Part shown: in pieces, positions 16,231-25,260 of the stretch
Position numbering within the stretch: the first letter of the stretch is position 1
Layout: the number at the start of each line of letters is the position of its first letter
The notes under the pieces: model-generated
The model's database searches: none
Seen by the model: only the letters and a program-made list of their open reading frames with translations
What the model was told of the DNA's origin: nothing
Assembly: GCA_963675365.2 (NCBI GenBank)
Contig: CAXXVA010000001.1
Span: 1-64,000, forward strand
DNA: 64,000 nt
Origin: CAXXOK01 sp963675365
Lineage (GTDB): Bacteria; Bacillota; Clostridia; Christensenellales; Aristaeellaceae
Direction of reading: 5' to 3'
Position numbers and translations under genes: made by a program

Positions 16231-17294
16231 GCCGTTTTCTGATCGAAAACCTGCAATCCCTCGCCCCCTACGTACCCGGGGAACAGCCGCAGGACATGCA
16301 ATACGTGAAGCTCAACACCAACGAAAGCCCCTTCCCGCCCTCCCCGCGCGTGGTGGAAGCGCTAAACACGGCTATCATCTCCCGCCTGAACCTGTATCCC
16401 GACCCGCTGTGCAAAGCCCTGTGCGAGACCATCGCGGCGGAGTACGGACTGGAAACGGATCAAGTATTCGTGGGCAACGGTTCGGACGAGGTGCTGGCGT
16501 TTGCGTTCATGGCCTACGGCGACAAGCGCGGATTCGCTTTCCCGGAGATCAGCTACGGCTTTTACCCGGTGTACGCGAATCTGTTCGGCCTGAGCGCCCG
16601 CAAAGTACCGCTCAACGAGGATTTCAGCGTTCCCGCGGAGAAGTTTTTGAATCTCGGGATACCCATCGCTATCGCCAATCCCAACGCGCCGACCTCGCTT
16701 GCGATGAAGCGTTCGGATATCGAACGCATCCTGCAATCAAACCCCGATTCGGTGGTGCTGATTGACGAGGCGTACATCGATTACGGCGGGGAACCCTGCC
16801 TGCCGCTGCTCAAGCAGTACCCGAACCTGCTGATCGTGCGTACCTATTCCAAATCCCGTTCACTGGCGGGCGGGCGACTGGGCTACGCGCTGGCAAGCAA
16901 GGAGATTATCGACGATCTGAACCGCGTCAAGCACTCCTTCAACCCCTATTCCATCAACAGTCTGACGATGCTCGCGGGCACCGAGGCGATGCGGGACAAG
17001 GACTATTTTACGGACTGCGTTGCTTTCACCGTCAAACAGCGGGAGACGACCAAGATCGATCTGCGTGCGCTTGGATTCACGGTACTGGACAGCGCATCGA
17101 ATTTCCTGTTCGCCGCCCCGCCGAACATGAGCGGCGAGGCCTATTACAAAGGGCTCAAGCAAAAAGGCGTACTGGTGCGGTATTTCAACGATCCGAAACT
17201 CAAGGCATTCGTACGCATCACCGTCGGCAGCGCGGAACAGATGCGGACGCTGCTTGACAAGACAAAAGAACTCTTAGAGGAGGCAGGCGCATGA
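16227..17294 (+). CDS. hisC: Histidinol-phosphate aminotransferase
   Basis: 355 residues, class I/II fold. LNTNESPFPPSP near the N-terminus, GNGSDEVL (cofactor phosphate), LIDEAYIDYGG and the PLP lysine in YSKSRSLAGGRLGYAL. Converts imidazole acetol phosphate to histidinol phosphate. Overlaps both neighbours by ATGA. Confidence 0.96.
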   Translation: MSRFLIENLQSLAPYVPGEQPQDMQYVKLNTNESPFPPSPRVVEALNTAIISRLNLYPDPLCKALCETIAAEYGLETDQVFVGNGSDEVLAFAFMAYGDKRGFAFPEISYGFYPVYANLFGLSARKVPLNEDFSVPAEKFLNLGIPIAIANPNAPTSLAMKRSDIERILQSNPDSVVLIDEAYIDYGGEPCLPLLKQYPNLLIVRTYSKSRSLAGGRLGYALASKEIIDDLNRVKHSFNPYSINSLTMLAGTEAMRDKDYFTDCVAFTVKQRETTKIDLRALGFTVLDSASNFLFAAPPNMSGEAYYKGLKQKGVLVRYFNDPKLKAFVRITVGSAEQMRTLLDKTKELLEEAGA

Positions 17295-17890
17295 GAGAGG
17301 CAAGCATCACCCGCAAAACGGCGGAGACCGACATTTCCTTAAGCCTTGCGCTGGACGGCAAAGGCGCGGCGGATATCAGCACGGGCTGCGGATTTCTGGA
17401 TCACATGCTTACCCTGTTTGCCAGGCACGCAAGGATTGATTTGACCGTCGCCTGCCAGGGCGACACCCAGGTGGACGATCACCACACCGTAGAAGACGTG
17501 GGGATCGCCCTGGGCCAGGCGCTCAAAGACGCGCTTTCCGATCTGCGCGGCGTCACACGCTTTGGCGACTGTGCGCTGCCCATGGACGAAGCGCTGGTAC
17601 TCGCCGCCGTAGACCTGAGCGGGCGCGGCACGCTGGGCTATGCCGCCGATTTACCCTCGCAGAAAGTGGGCACGTTTGACACCGAACTGGTCAAGGAGTT
17701 CTTTCTGGCGCTGACGCGCGAGGCGCGCATCACCCTGCACCTGCGCCAGCTCGCGGGCGAGAACACACACCACATTTTAGAGGCGATGTTCAAAGGCGTG
17801 GGACGCGCGCTTCGGCAAGCTGTTTCGATCGATTCCGCGTTTACAAATGATATCCCTTCCACCAAAGGCACGCTCGGAGGCAAAGCATGA
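17291..17890 (+). CDS. hisB: Imidazoleglycerol-phosphate dehydratase
   Basis: 199 residues, the single-function form without a histidinol-phosphatase domain. Two metal-binding repeats: GFLDHMLTLFARH with DDHHTVEDVGI, and ENTHHILEAMFKG. Makes imidazole acetol phosphate. The missing phosphatase is supplied by hisK at the end of the operon. Confidence 0.98.
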   Translation: MREASITRKTAETDISLSLALDGKGAADISTGCGFLDHMLTLFARHARIDLTVACQGDTQVDDHHTVEDVGIALGQALKDALSDLRGVTRFGDCALPMDEALVLAAVDLSGRGTLGYAADLPSQKVGTFDTELVKEFFLALTREARITLHLRQLAGENTHHILEAMFKGVGRALRQAVSIDSAFTNDIPSTKGTLGGKA

Positions 17891-18498
17891 TCGCAGTCGT
17901 AGATTATGGCGTGGGCAACCTCTATTCCCTCACCTGCTCTTTGAAGCACATCGGCGCGGACAGCATAGTGACCCGTGATCCGGAAACGTTTCAAAACGCG
18001 GACAAAATCATCCTGCCCGGCGTAGGCGCGTTCGGCGACGCAGCGGACAAGCTGCGCGCGTTGCAGCTGGATACGCTTTTAAAGGATCTGGCCGCGCAGG
18101 GCAAACCGCTGCTTGGCGTATGCCTGGGCATGCAGCTGCTGTTTGATAAAAGCTATGAATACGGCGAGCACGAAGGTCTCGGACTGATCCACGGCCACGT
18201 GCAGGATATGAGCCCCTATACGGGCGACCTGAAGGTGCCGCACATGGGCTGGAACAGTTTGGAGTTTCACAAGCCCGGCGATCCCCTGCTCAGGGACATC
18301 CACGAGGGCGATTTCGTGTATTTCGTGCACAGCTTTTACGCGGCAGACTGCGAAACTGCGCTGGTCGCCGCCGCCGAGTACGGCGTGACCGTTCCGGCTA
18401 TCGTCAGAAGCGGGAATGTCTGCGGCACACAGTTCCACCCTGAAAAAAGCGGTGAAATGGGGCTTAAAATCCTCGCCGCCTTTGCCAAAGGAGCGTAG
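17887..18498 (+). CDS. hisH: Imidazole glycerol phosphate synthase, glutaminase subunit
   Basis: 203 residues, class I amidotransferase. Catalytic Cys in GVCLGMQLLF, His and Glu in CGTQFHPEKSGE, oxyanion region LPGVGAFGDA. Supplies ammonia to HisF through a tunnel. Overlaps hisB by four bases. Confidence 0.98.
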   Translation: MIAVVDYGVGNLYSLTCSLKHIGADSIVTRDPETFQNADKIILPGVGAFGDAADKLRALQLDTLLKDLAAQGKPLLGVCLGMQLLFDKSYEYGEHEGLGLIHGHVQDMSPYTGDLKVPHMGWNSLEFHKPGDPLLRDIHEGDFVYFVHSFYAADCETALVAAAEYGVTVPAIVRSGNVCGTQFHPEKSGEMGLKILAAFAKGA

Positions 18499-18501
18499 CG
18501 A

Positions 18502-19221
18502 ATGAAGATTTTTCCCGCCATCGACCTGCGCGGCGGCCGCGTGGTGCGCCTGCAGCAGGGGGATTACGACCTGATGACCGTGTATTCCGACGATCCGGTG
18601 GATACCGCCAAAGGTTTCCTGTACGCGGGTGCAAGCCATCTGCACGTCGTGGATCTGGACGGTGCCAAGGACGGCAGCCCTAAAAACCGCGACGCCATCC
18701 GCGCACTGTGCAAGCTTCCCCTGGAGGTACAGGTGGGCGGCGGCATCCGCGATGAAGCGGCAATCAAAGACACGCTGAAGCTCGGCGCGAAACGCGTGAT
18801 TTTGGGCACCGTCGCGGTCAAAGACTTTGCGTTTACCCAGAAGATGGGCGCGAAATACGGCGACCGGCTCGCCGTCGGCGTGGACGTAAGGGACGGCATG
18901 GTAATGACCCACGGCTGGACGGAAGCCTCGGAGCTTTCCGGCTTCACCTTCTGCCAGCAGATCCGCGACGCGGGGATATCCACCGTCATCTACACCGACA
19001 TTTCCAAAGACGGCCTGCTGCAAGGCACCAATCTAACCGCGTACGAGCAGCTTACGACCATCAAGAGCCTGAATGTGATCGCTTCGGGCGGGATTACCGG
19101 CGAAGACGAGATCAAAGCCCTGCGGGACCTGAATGTTTACGGCGCGATTATCGGCAAGGCGCTGTATGCGGGAACCCTGTCGCTGAAACGCGCGCTGACA
19201 ATCGCCGAAGGAGAGTACTGA
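18502..19221 (+). CDS. hisA: ProFAR isomerase
   Basis: 239 residues, beta/alpha barrel with the two phosphate-binding halves VGGGIRD and ASGGITG. Catalytic Asp in FPAIDLRGGRVV and second Asp in YTDISKDGLLQG are present. Isomerises ProFAR to PRFAR. Confidence 0.98.
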   Translation: MKIFPAIDLRGGRVVRLQQGDYDLMTVYSDDPVDTAKGFLYAGASHLHVVDLDGAKDGSPKNRDAIRALCKLPLEVQVGGGIRDEAAIKDTLKLGAKRVILGTVAVKDFAFTQKMGAKYGDRLAVGVDVRDGMVMTHGWTEASELSGFTFCQQIRDAGISTVIYTDISKDGLLQGTNLTAYEQLTTIKSLNVIASGGITGEDEIKALRDLNVYGAIIGKALYAGTLSLKRALTIAEGEY

Positions 19222-19976
19222 TGCTGACCAAACGTATTATCCCCTGCCTGGACGTGAGAAACGGCCGCGTAGTCAAGGGCGTGAATTTCGAAGGCCTGCG
19301 CGACGTGGAAGACCCGGTTGCCCTCGCAGCGTTCTATAATCAGTCCGGCGCGGACGAACTGGTGTTTTACGATATCACCGCGAGCTTCGAGGGCCGCCCG
19401 CTGTTTGCGGACGTGTTGAAGCGCGTGGCCGCGCAGGTGTTCATCCCCCTCACCGTCGGCGGCAGCATCAACAGCCTGGATGATTTTGACCGTGTGCTCA
19501 AATGCGGGGCGGATAAGGTGAGCGTCAACTCCGGCGCGATCCGGAGTCCCAAGCTTATCGCCGAAGCCGCCAAGCGCTACGGCGACCAGTGCGTGGTGCT
19601 GTCCATGGATATCAAGCGCGTGGGCGGTTCCCTTCATGTGTTCGCCAAGGGCGGCCGCGAGGATACCGGGCTGGACGCCGTGGAATGGGTCAAGTTCGGC
19701 GAGCAGTCCGGCGCGGGCGAGGTGGTGGTCAACTCCATCGATACCGACGGGGTACGCGGCGGCTTCGACCTGGAAATGCTGACTGCCATCGGGGATGCGG
19801 TGCAGCTCCCCCTTATCGCGTCCGGCGGCGCGGGTAAACCGGAAGATTTTGTCGAATTGTTCAAACTCCCGCGCGTGGACGCGGGGCTCGCGGCGAGCAT
19901 TTTCCACTCCCGCGAGGTGGATATCAAGGATCTCAAACGGTTACTCAAAGCAAGCGGAATCCCCATGCGGATTTGA
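19221..19976 (+). CDS. hisF: Imidazole glycerol phosphate synthase, cyclase subunit
   Basis: 251 residues, barrel paralogous to HisA. Starts MLTKRIIPCLDVRNGRVVKG; second catalytic Asp in NSIDTDGVRGGFD. Forms IGP and AICAR from PRFAR and HisH-derived ammonia. Start overlaps the last base of hisA. Confidence 0.98.
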   Translation: MLTKRIIPCLDVRNGRVVKGVNFEGLRDVEDPVALAAFYNQSGADELVFYDITASFEGRPLFADVLKRVAAQVFIPLTVGGSINSLDDFDRVLKCGADKVSVNSGAIRSPKLIAEAAKRYGDQCVVLSMDIKRVGGSLHVFAKGGREDTGLDAVEWVKFGEQSGAGEVVVNSIDTDGVRGGFDLEMLTAIGDAVQLPLIASGGAGKPEDFVELFKLPRVDAGLAASIFHSREVDIKDLKRLLKASGIPMRI

Positions 19977-19986
19977 CGGAGGGCTT

Positions 19987-20643
19987 ATGAAATATCAGGA
20001 GATCGAGAAAAAACTCAAATTTGACGAAAACGGGCTGATTCCCGCCATCGTGCAGGATTACGCCACCCACGAGGTGCTGACCCTGGCGTACATGAACCGG
20101 GAAAGTCTGCAAATCAGCCTGGAGGAAGGCCGCACCTGCTTTTACAGCCGCAGCCGGCAGCAGCTTTGGCGCAAGGGCGAAACCAGCGGCAACGTACAGC
20201 AAATCGTCGCCATACGGGCGGACTGCGACGGCGACGCGCTGGTGGTCGAGGTGAAAAAAGCCGGCCCCGCCTGCCACACGGGCGCGGAAAGCTGCTTCTT
20301 TCAGGAACTCTACGAAAGCGAGACGATCAAGCCCTTTGCCATCAGTGCGCTGGACGCGGTAATCCGCGGACGCAAGGAAACCCCCAAAGAGGGCAGTTAT
20401 ACTACCTATCTATTCGAAAAGGGCCTGGACAAAATTTTGAAAAAGGTCGGCGAGGAATGCACTGAAGTGATCATCGCCGCCGCCAAGGGCGACAAGGCTG
20501 AAACCGTGTATGAACTGGGCGACCTTGCCTACCATGCGCTGGTGCTGATGGCGGAGATGGGCATTTCGTATGAGGAGCTTGTCCAGGAGCTTGCAAAGCG
20601 CCACGTGGTGGACACCAAGGTCAAGCAGGAGCGCATGCAATGA
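19987..20643 (+). CDS. hisI: Bifunctional phosphoribosyl-AMP cyclohydrolase / phosphoribosyl-ATP pyrophosphatase
   Basis: 218 residues, HisI-HisE fusion. HisI part (about 1-110): LTLAYMNRESL, FYSRSRQQLWRKGETSGN, and zinc residues in DCDGDAL and GPACHTGAESCF. HisE part (about 120-218): GSYTTYLFEKGLDKILKKVG, EECTEV and GDLAYHALVLM. Carries out steps 2 and 3. The ATG at 19987 follows GGAGGG by a few bases; the frame open upstream lies inside hisF and is not used. Confidence 0.96.
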   Translation: MKYQEIEKKLKFDENGLIPAIVQDYATHEVLTLAYMNRESLQISLEEGRTCFYSRSRQQLWRKGETSGNVQQIVAIRADCDGDALVVEVKKAGPACHTGAESCFFQELYESETIKPFAISALDAVIRGRKETPKEGSYTTYLFEKGLDKILKKVGEECTEVIIAAAKGDKAETVYELGDLAYHALVLMAEMGISYEELVQELAKRHVVDTKVKQERMQ

Positions 20644-21488
20644 ATTTTCTGTCCAACGCGCATACCCATTCCACCTATGTGGACGGCAGCGACAGCATTC
20701 CGGCCATGGTGCGCAGGGCGCAGGAGCTTGGCTTTGTCAGCCTCGGCTTTTCCGAGCACGGCTACCAGGGCTTCGACCCGGATTACAGCATGTCCCCGGC
20801 GGGCAGGAAAGCGTATCTGACCGAGCTTCGCGCGCTGCAAAAAGCGCACGCGGCGCTCGGCATCGCCCCGAAGCTCTACGCCGGCATCGAACAGGACGCG
20901 CTGACCCCGCAGGATATCAAGGCGCAAAACCGCCGGGATTTCGATTACGTCATCGGCTCCGCACACTACCTGTCCGACGCGGAGGACGGCAAGAAAGAAG
21001 CCGTGGACGGCCCGCGGGACATGCTAAGGCGCTTCGTACGCGAGGTATTCTCCGGCGACGCCGTGGCGATGGCGCAGGCCTATTACACGCTGTTGGGCGC
21101 ATCCATCAAGACGGACAAACCCGATATCATCGGCCATTTCGACGTGGTGCGCAAGCATGCCGCAGTCATCGGGCTGGATACCAGCGACAAAGCCTATCGC
21201 CGCGCCGCGCTTGCCGCACTGGAGGAAGCGTTTCAGGGTTGTACGCTTCTGGAGGTCAACACAGGCAATATCGCCAGAGGCTACGACACCCTCCCCTATC
21301 CGGCGGATTTTCTGCTGGACGCGTGGCGGGAAATGGGCGGCGAACTTACCCTGACCTCCGACTGCCACAACTTGAAGGACCTCGACTGCGCCTTTGCGCA
21401 GACCCTCGCCATGCTCAAACGGAAAGGCTTCAAGCAACTGCGCCGCCTTGGCGCGGGCGAAAGCCTGTGGGACGCCGTAGCGCTGTAA
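20640..21488 (+). CDS. hisK: Histidinol-phosphatase, PHP family
   Basis: 282 residues. PHP-domain metal site begins NAHTHSTYVDGSDS; further ligands are in FSEHGYQG, the E of AGIEQD, IGSAHYL, GHFDVVRKH and TSDCHNL. Dephosphorylates histidinol phosphate, replacing the phosphatase half absent from HisB. Overlaps hisIE by four bases and is the last gene before a terminator, completing the pathway. Confidence 0.94.
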   Translation: MNFLSNAHTHSTYVDGSDSIPAMVRRAQELGFVSLGFSEHGYQGFDPDYSMSPAGRKAYLTELRALQKAHAALGIAPKLYAGIEQDALTPQDIKAQNRRDFDYVIGSAHYLSDAEDGKKEAVDGPRDMLRRFVREVFSGDAVAMAQAYYTLLGASIKTDKPDIIGHFDVVRKHAAVIGLDTSDKAYRRAALAALEEAFQGCTLLEVNTGNIARGYDTLPYPADFLLDAWREMGGELTLTSDCHNLKDLDCAFAQTLAMLKRKGFKQLRRLGAGESLWDAVAL

Positions 21489-21513
21489 CCGCAGCCAATA
21501 CCGTATCCATTCT

Positions 21514-21540
21514 CCGGCGCGATGCAAGCGCCGGTTTTTT
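21514..21540 (+). terminator. Terminator of the histidine operon
   Basis: CCGGCGC, 7-nt loop, GCGCCGG, then six T. Confidence 0.93.
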
Positions 21541-21559
21541 GGTTTCCCGCGCGCACTTA

Positions 21560-21568
21560 TGGTATAAT
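21560..21568 (+). promoter_or_regulatory. Extended -10 promoter of the dGTPase gene
   Basis: TGGTATAAT with no recognisable -35; start near 21575, giving a leader of about 50 nt. Confidence 0.6.
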
Positions 21569-21623
21569 CAGCTTACAGAAAACCAGCCGCAAGCAACCGC
21601 ATAACCGGTAAGGGAGAAAGACC

Positions 21624-22859
21624 ATGGAAAGCAACCGCTTTAAGGACGTCGCCGCGACGCCGGCCCATCCGAAATGGGCAGAGCTGACCGCAAGGCAGGG
21701 CAAGCTGCACTACCGCGCCGACGATATCCGCAGCCCCTTTGCCAGGGACTATACCCGCATCCTCCACTCCAAGGCCTACCGCCGCCTCAAGCATAAAACG
21801 CAGGTGTTCTTCAACATCGAAAACGACCATATCTGCACCCGGATGGAGCATGTGCAGCACGTGGAATCCGTCGCGACCACCATCGCCAAATTTCTGGGAT
21901 TGAACGAGGAACTTACCAAGGCCATCGCCACCGGACACGATCTGGGGCACGCGCCGTTCGGGCATCAGGGCGAGGTGGTGCTCAAAGCGCTTGCCAAACA
22001 ACACCTCGGGATCAATTTCTGGCATGAGCGCAACAGCCTTCGCTTTGTGGACGATATCGAGCTTCTGGAAGACGAGTACCGCAAGCACAAAAACCTCGGT
22101 CTCACCTATGCTGTACGCGACGGCATCATCTCCCATTGCGGCGAGGTGGACGAAAACGGCCTCGTGCCGCGCGAGGATCTGATGGATCTGCAGGATTTCG
22201 ATCAGCCCGGCAAGTACCAGGCGGCCACCTGGGAAGGCTGCGTGGTGAAGATTTCCGACAAAATCGCCTACCTGGGCCGCGACATTGAAGACGCCATCCA
22301 TCTGGGCTTTCTGGAGCAGCCTCAGCGGGAAGAACTGCTCGTGATGGCGCGGGAGAACGACGCTAATGTCATGAACACCACCGTCATCATGTACAACATG
22401 ATCACCGACATCTGCAAACACTCCTCGCCGGAGCAGGGCATCGCATTAAGCCACAAAATGAGCCAGCAGCTCAAGGATATCAAAGACTTCAACTATAAAT
22501 ACATTTACCGCCATCCCCGGCAGGAGCCGTTCCGCAAATATTCCGAGCTTGTGATCACGCAGCTGTTCGACCTGCTGGAGGCGTGCTACGACGGCCCGAA
22601 AACCTGGGATGTGCTCAGGGACCAGGGGCAGATCTATCCGAAATCCGTCGAATATTTTACGAAGTGGCTGGCGCGTTATTGCAGCGCCGACATCGTTCCG
22701 GCGGGCGAGCTGAGAGACTTGTCCCTGCAGTGCGTCAACCGGAAGATTTACGGCGGGCTGAAGGACAGGGAAATTTACGTGCAGGCGATTCTTGATTATA
22801 TTTCCAGTATGACCGACCGGTTTGCCATCGAGCTGTTCAACGAAACGATTTCTTATTAG
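21624..22859 (+). CDS. dgt: Deoxyguanosinetriphosphate triphosphohydrolase-like protein
   Basis: 411 residues, HD-superfamily dNTPase. YRRLKHKTQVF, RMEHVQHVESVATT and the HD motif GHDLGHAPFGHQGE are typical of type-2 Dgt enzymes, which split dNTPs to nucleoside and triphosphate. Later segments HCGEVDENG and KISDKIAYLGRDIEDA supply the remaining metal ligands. GGGAG lies upstream of the ATG. Monocistronic, with its own extended -10 promoter and terminator. Confidence 0.92.
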   Translation: MESNRFKDVAATPAHPKWAELTARQGKLHYRADDIRSPFARDYTRILHSKAYRRLKHKTQVFFNIENDHICTRMEHVQHVESVATTIAKFLGLNEELTKAIATGHDLGHAPFGHQGEVVLKALAKQHLGINFWHERNSLRFVDDIELLEDEYRKHKNLGLTYAVRDGIISHCGEVDENGLVPREDLMDLQDFDQPGKYQAATWEGCVVKISDKIAYLGRDIEDAIHLGFLEQPQREELLVMARENDANVMNTTVIMYNMITDICKHSSPEQGIALSHKMSQQLKDIKDFNYKYIYRHPRQEPFRKYSELVITQLFDLLEACYDGPKTWDVLRDQGQIYPKSVEYFTKWLARYCSADIVPAGELRDLSLQCVNRKIYGGLKDREIYVQAILDYISSMTDRFAIELFNETISY

Positions 22860-22868
22860 TAAGCAATC

Positions 22869-22902
22869 AAAAAGCGCGGATGCAAATGCATCCGCGCTTT
22901 TT
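22869..22902. terminator. Bidirectional terminator between dgt and the EamA gene
   Basis: Perfect 15-bp stem AAAAAGCGCGGATGC / GCATCCGCGCTTTTT with an AAAT loop. Its last bases touch the stop codon of the convergent EamA gene. Confidence 0.93.
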
Positions 22903-23845
22903 ATTCTATATCGCCCGATTCGGCGATTGCCGTTTGGGTGTTTCTGCCGTTCCTGGAGCTGCGTATCTCCACCCTCATATACCAGGCAAGCCCGATCAGG
23001 ATAATCGTACCGCCGATGGCCGAAAACATCGTCGGGACGTCGTTCAGAAATAAAAACACGATCAGCGGACCGGTCACGATGCCCGACATCATCAGCGCCG
23101 AAACGGTCGCGGCTTTGAAGTATTTCAGCGATACGTTCGCCATGCTGTGTCCAAGCAGCGTGGAGACGAGCGCGAGCAGCCCCGCCCACAGCAAGCCTTC
23201 CGCCGGTACACTTGCGGGCATGCCCGTAAACAGCGCCATGATGATCATCCAAAACAATGTGAATGAGTATAGTATCATGGTATAGGTGATCGTGCTTAAG
23301 TCCTCGCGGGCTTTGCGGCCGCACAGCACGTACAGCGCTTCGGTCACCGCGGCAAACAGCGCCAGCATGTTCCCGCTCAGGCGGCCGAAGCCTCCGCCGA
23401 GATTGCAGATCACCACGCCCGCCGTGGCGACGAGCAGCCCGCCCAGCGCGCCTTTGGACGTCTTTTCCTTTAAAATCAGCGCTGAAAACAGCACCGTCAG
23501 CAACACATAGGTACCCAGGATGGTCGACGCGGCAAACGCGTCGGTATAGACCAGCGAAAGCGCCCAGCCGTTCAGGTGAAAGGCCAGCAGCGTACCCGCC
23601 AGCGCGCTGATCCAAAACGAGCGTTTGGAGATCCCAAATATCTCTTTTCGGTATTTCGGGTTTGAAAACGTGATGCCCGCCATGATGAGCACCGTAATCC
23701 CCAAGCGGAATACGTTCAGCCACAGCGCGTTGAGGCCGGTTAAAAAGCCCAATCTGTAAAAAAGCGGGGAGAACGAAATCCCAATCACACAGACCGAGAT
23801 CGCCAGATATCCCTTCAGCATACGGTCGCCGCCTTGCGTTGCCAT
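22901..23845 (-). CDS. EamA/DMT-family transporter
   Basis: About 314 residues with ten predicted membrane helices in two EamA repeats (for example LKGYLAISVCVIGISFSPLF at the start and AAVTEALYVLCGRKA and LLGHSMANVSLKYF later). Drug/metabolite-superfamily exporters move small solutes out of the cell; the substrate cannot be read from sequence. I start at 23845 because GGAAGGGGA lies 7-9 bases upstream; the frame open to 23908 has no such site. A later Met (MLKGYL, 8 residues on) is possible. Single gene, convergent with dgt. Confidence 0.85.
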   Translation of the reverse strand: MATQGGDRMLKGYLAISVCVIGISFSPLFYRLGFLTGLNALWLNVFRLGITVLIMAGITFSNPKYRKEIFGISKRSFWISALAGTLLAFHLNGWALSLVYTDAFAASTILGTYVLLTVLFSALILKEKTSKGALGGLLVATAGVVICNLGGGFGRLSGNMLALFAAVTEALYVLCGRKAREDLSTITYTMILYSFTLFWMIIMALFTGMPASVPAEGLLWAGLLALVSTLLGHSMANVSLKYFKAATVSALMMSGIVTGPLIVFLFLNDVPTMFSAIGGTIILIGLAWYMRVEIRSSRNGRNTQTAIAESGDIE

Positions 23846-23912
23846 GCGTGCGTCCCCTTCCAGCTTGCGTTTACAAAGCAGTATACCTTCATCCCCATCC
23901 GCCGTCAATCTC

Positions 23913-23941
23913 TTGACGCAGTTTATGGGAAGGCATATAAT
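23913..23941 (+). promoter_or_regulatory. Promoter of the hutP-like/cmk operon
   Basis: TTGACG, 17-bp spacer, TATAAT. Transcription should begin near 23948, over 200 nt before the first gene. Confidence 0.8.
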
Positions 23942-23947
23942 AATTAT

Positions 23948-24163
23948 GTTCCTGAAGTGTGCGCCAGCGTCTAGTTTTTACCGACACTTCACAAATGGAA
24001 CTTGCGTTCGTACACGGATGTCATGCCCCCGTATTCTGTACGTTAGGGGACGGCAAATGCGTACGGCAGAGTACCAACCTGCTTATACATAGCGGGTGAA
24101 AAACGTGACGCAGCGGCACTTTGGGATTGTTTTGTCCAAGTTTGCCTTTGTAAAGGAGCCCAT
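23948..24163 (+). promoter_or_regulatory. Long structured 5' leader of the hutP-like gene
   Basis: About 215 nt without a gene. First stem-loop: GTTCC plus TGAAGTGT (23948-23960) pairs with ACACTTCA (23984-23991) and GGAAC (23997-24001). Second: CGTACA (24009-24014) with TGTACG (24037-24042), reinforced by an inner CGG/CCG. UAG trinucleotides occur at 23972, 24044 and 24090. The ribosome binding site AAGGAG is at 24152-24157. Such a leader before an RNA-binding-protein gene suggests feedback control; this is inference. Confidence 0.5.
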
Positions 24164-24586
24164 ATGCAAAACCAGAGCGTTCCCGGAAGCCGGGACGTGG
24201 CCCGCGCGGCGATTATGATGAGCATGTCGCGCACGCGCGAGGAAGAAGCACAACTGAAGAAATCGCTCCTCCTGCAGGAGATTCACGCTGCCGCCGTGGA
24301 TTTCGGCGGCGAATTTGTGCCGTCCATCACCCGCATCATCGAGCGCACGGTCATCGCGGCCAAGCGCGAAGGCCTCATCGACGAAAGCCACCTGGAAGAA
24401 GGCGGCGTCGCGGGCGCGGCCAGGGAAGCGCTCTCCCAGATCACCACCAAAGCGCTGGGCATGAACGTCGGCGGCAAGATCGGCGTCGCGCGTTACAGGG
24501 ACCACGTTGCGGTCGCGGTGTATTTCGGCATCGGGCTTGGACATCTGGATGAAATTTGTATCGGATTGGGGCACCGCGCGATATGA
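24164..24586 (+). CDS. HutP-family protein
   Basis: 140 residues. The core AAVDFGGEFVPSITRIIERT, VIAAKREGLIDESHLEEGG, LGMNVGGKIGVARY and FGIGLGHLDE match the clostridial branch of the HutP family. Bacillus HutP is a histidine- and Mg-dependent RNA-binding antiterminator of the hut operon. Here there are no hut genes; the gene is first in an operon with cmk and overlaps it by ATGA. In Bacillus HutP the Mg/histidine site uses two His four residues apart (from memory ESHALYH); this protein keeps the first (ESH) but not the second, so histidine sensing may be lost or changed. Family fairly certain, role unknown. Confidence 0.82.
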   Translation: MQNQSVPGSRDVARAAIMMSMSRTREEEAQLKKSLLLQEIHAAAVDFGGEFVPSITRIIERTVIAAKREGLIDESHLEEGGVAGAAREALSQITTKALGMNVGGKIGVARYRDHVAVAVYFGIGLGHLDEICIGLGHRAI

Positions 24587-25260
24587 CGGAAAAGCACTTC
24601 ACCATCGCACTGGACGGACCCGGCGGCGCCGGCAAGTCCACCGTGGCCGATGATGTCGCCAAAAAACTCGGGATTTTACATTTGGACACGGGCGCAATGT
24701 ACCGTGCCTTTGCCTATCAGGCGCTTTTGGAAGGGATCGACCCTGCCGACGAAGCGGCGCTCACCGCGCTGGTCGAAAGAATTGATATCGGCGTCGAGCT
24801 GAAAGAAAACGGCGTCCAGCGCACGCTGGTGAACGGGATCGACGTCACCGATAAAATACGTACGCCGGAAATCTCGTTTGCGGCGTCCACCAGCTCCAAG
24901 TGCGGCGCGGTGCGCAGATACATGGTCGCAAAGCAGCAGGCGATCGCCAAAACCCGCTCCATGATTTTGGACGGGCGCGATATCGGCACCAAGGTGCTGA
25001 CCGACGCGACGCTTAAGGTGTTCCTGACCGCAACGCCTCAGGAACGCGCCAAACGCCGCTATGACCAAATGCTTAAAGGCGGCCAGGAGGCCGATTATCA
25101 GAAGGTCCTTGAGGACGTTATCGCGCGGGATCAGCAGGATTCCACCCGGGCGATCGACCCGCTGCGGCCGGCGGACGACGCTGTGATGATCGACAATACC
25201 CATTATGTGCGGGAACAGACGGTAGCCGAGGTGGTTCGCCTTCTGGAGGACAGGCTATGA
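24583..25260 (+). CDS. cmk: Cytidylate kinase
   Basis: 225 residues. P-loop ALDGPGGAGKST near residue 8, LDTGAMYRAFAYQ, and the DGRDIGTKV and RAKRRYDQM segments of CMP/dCMP kinases. Phosphorylates CMP and dCMP. The start at 24583 shares ATGA with the upstream stop; the frame open to 24556 lies inside that gene. Followed with overlap by plsC, the usual clostridial order. Confidence 0.96.
   Translation: MTEKHFTIALDGPGGAGKSTVADDVAKKLGILHLDTGAMYRAFAYQALLEGIDPADEAALTALVERIDIGVELKENGVQRTLVNGIDVTDKIRTPEISFAASTSSKCGAVRRYMVAKQQAIAKTRSMILDGRDIGTKVLTDATLKVFLTATPQERAKRRYDQMLKGGQEADYQKVLEDVIARDQQDSTRAIDPLRPADDAVMIDNTHYVREQTVAEVVRLLEDRL

Noticed and set aside
22446..23723. 425-codon minus-strand frame across dgt end and EamA gene
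   Set aside because: Crosses a strong bidirectional terminator and two supported genes in other frames.
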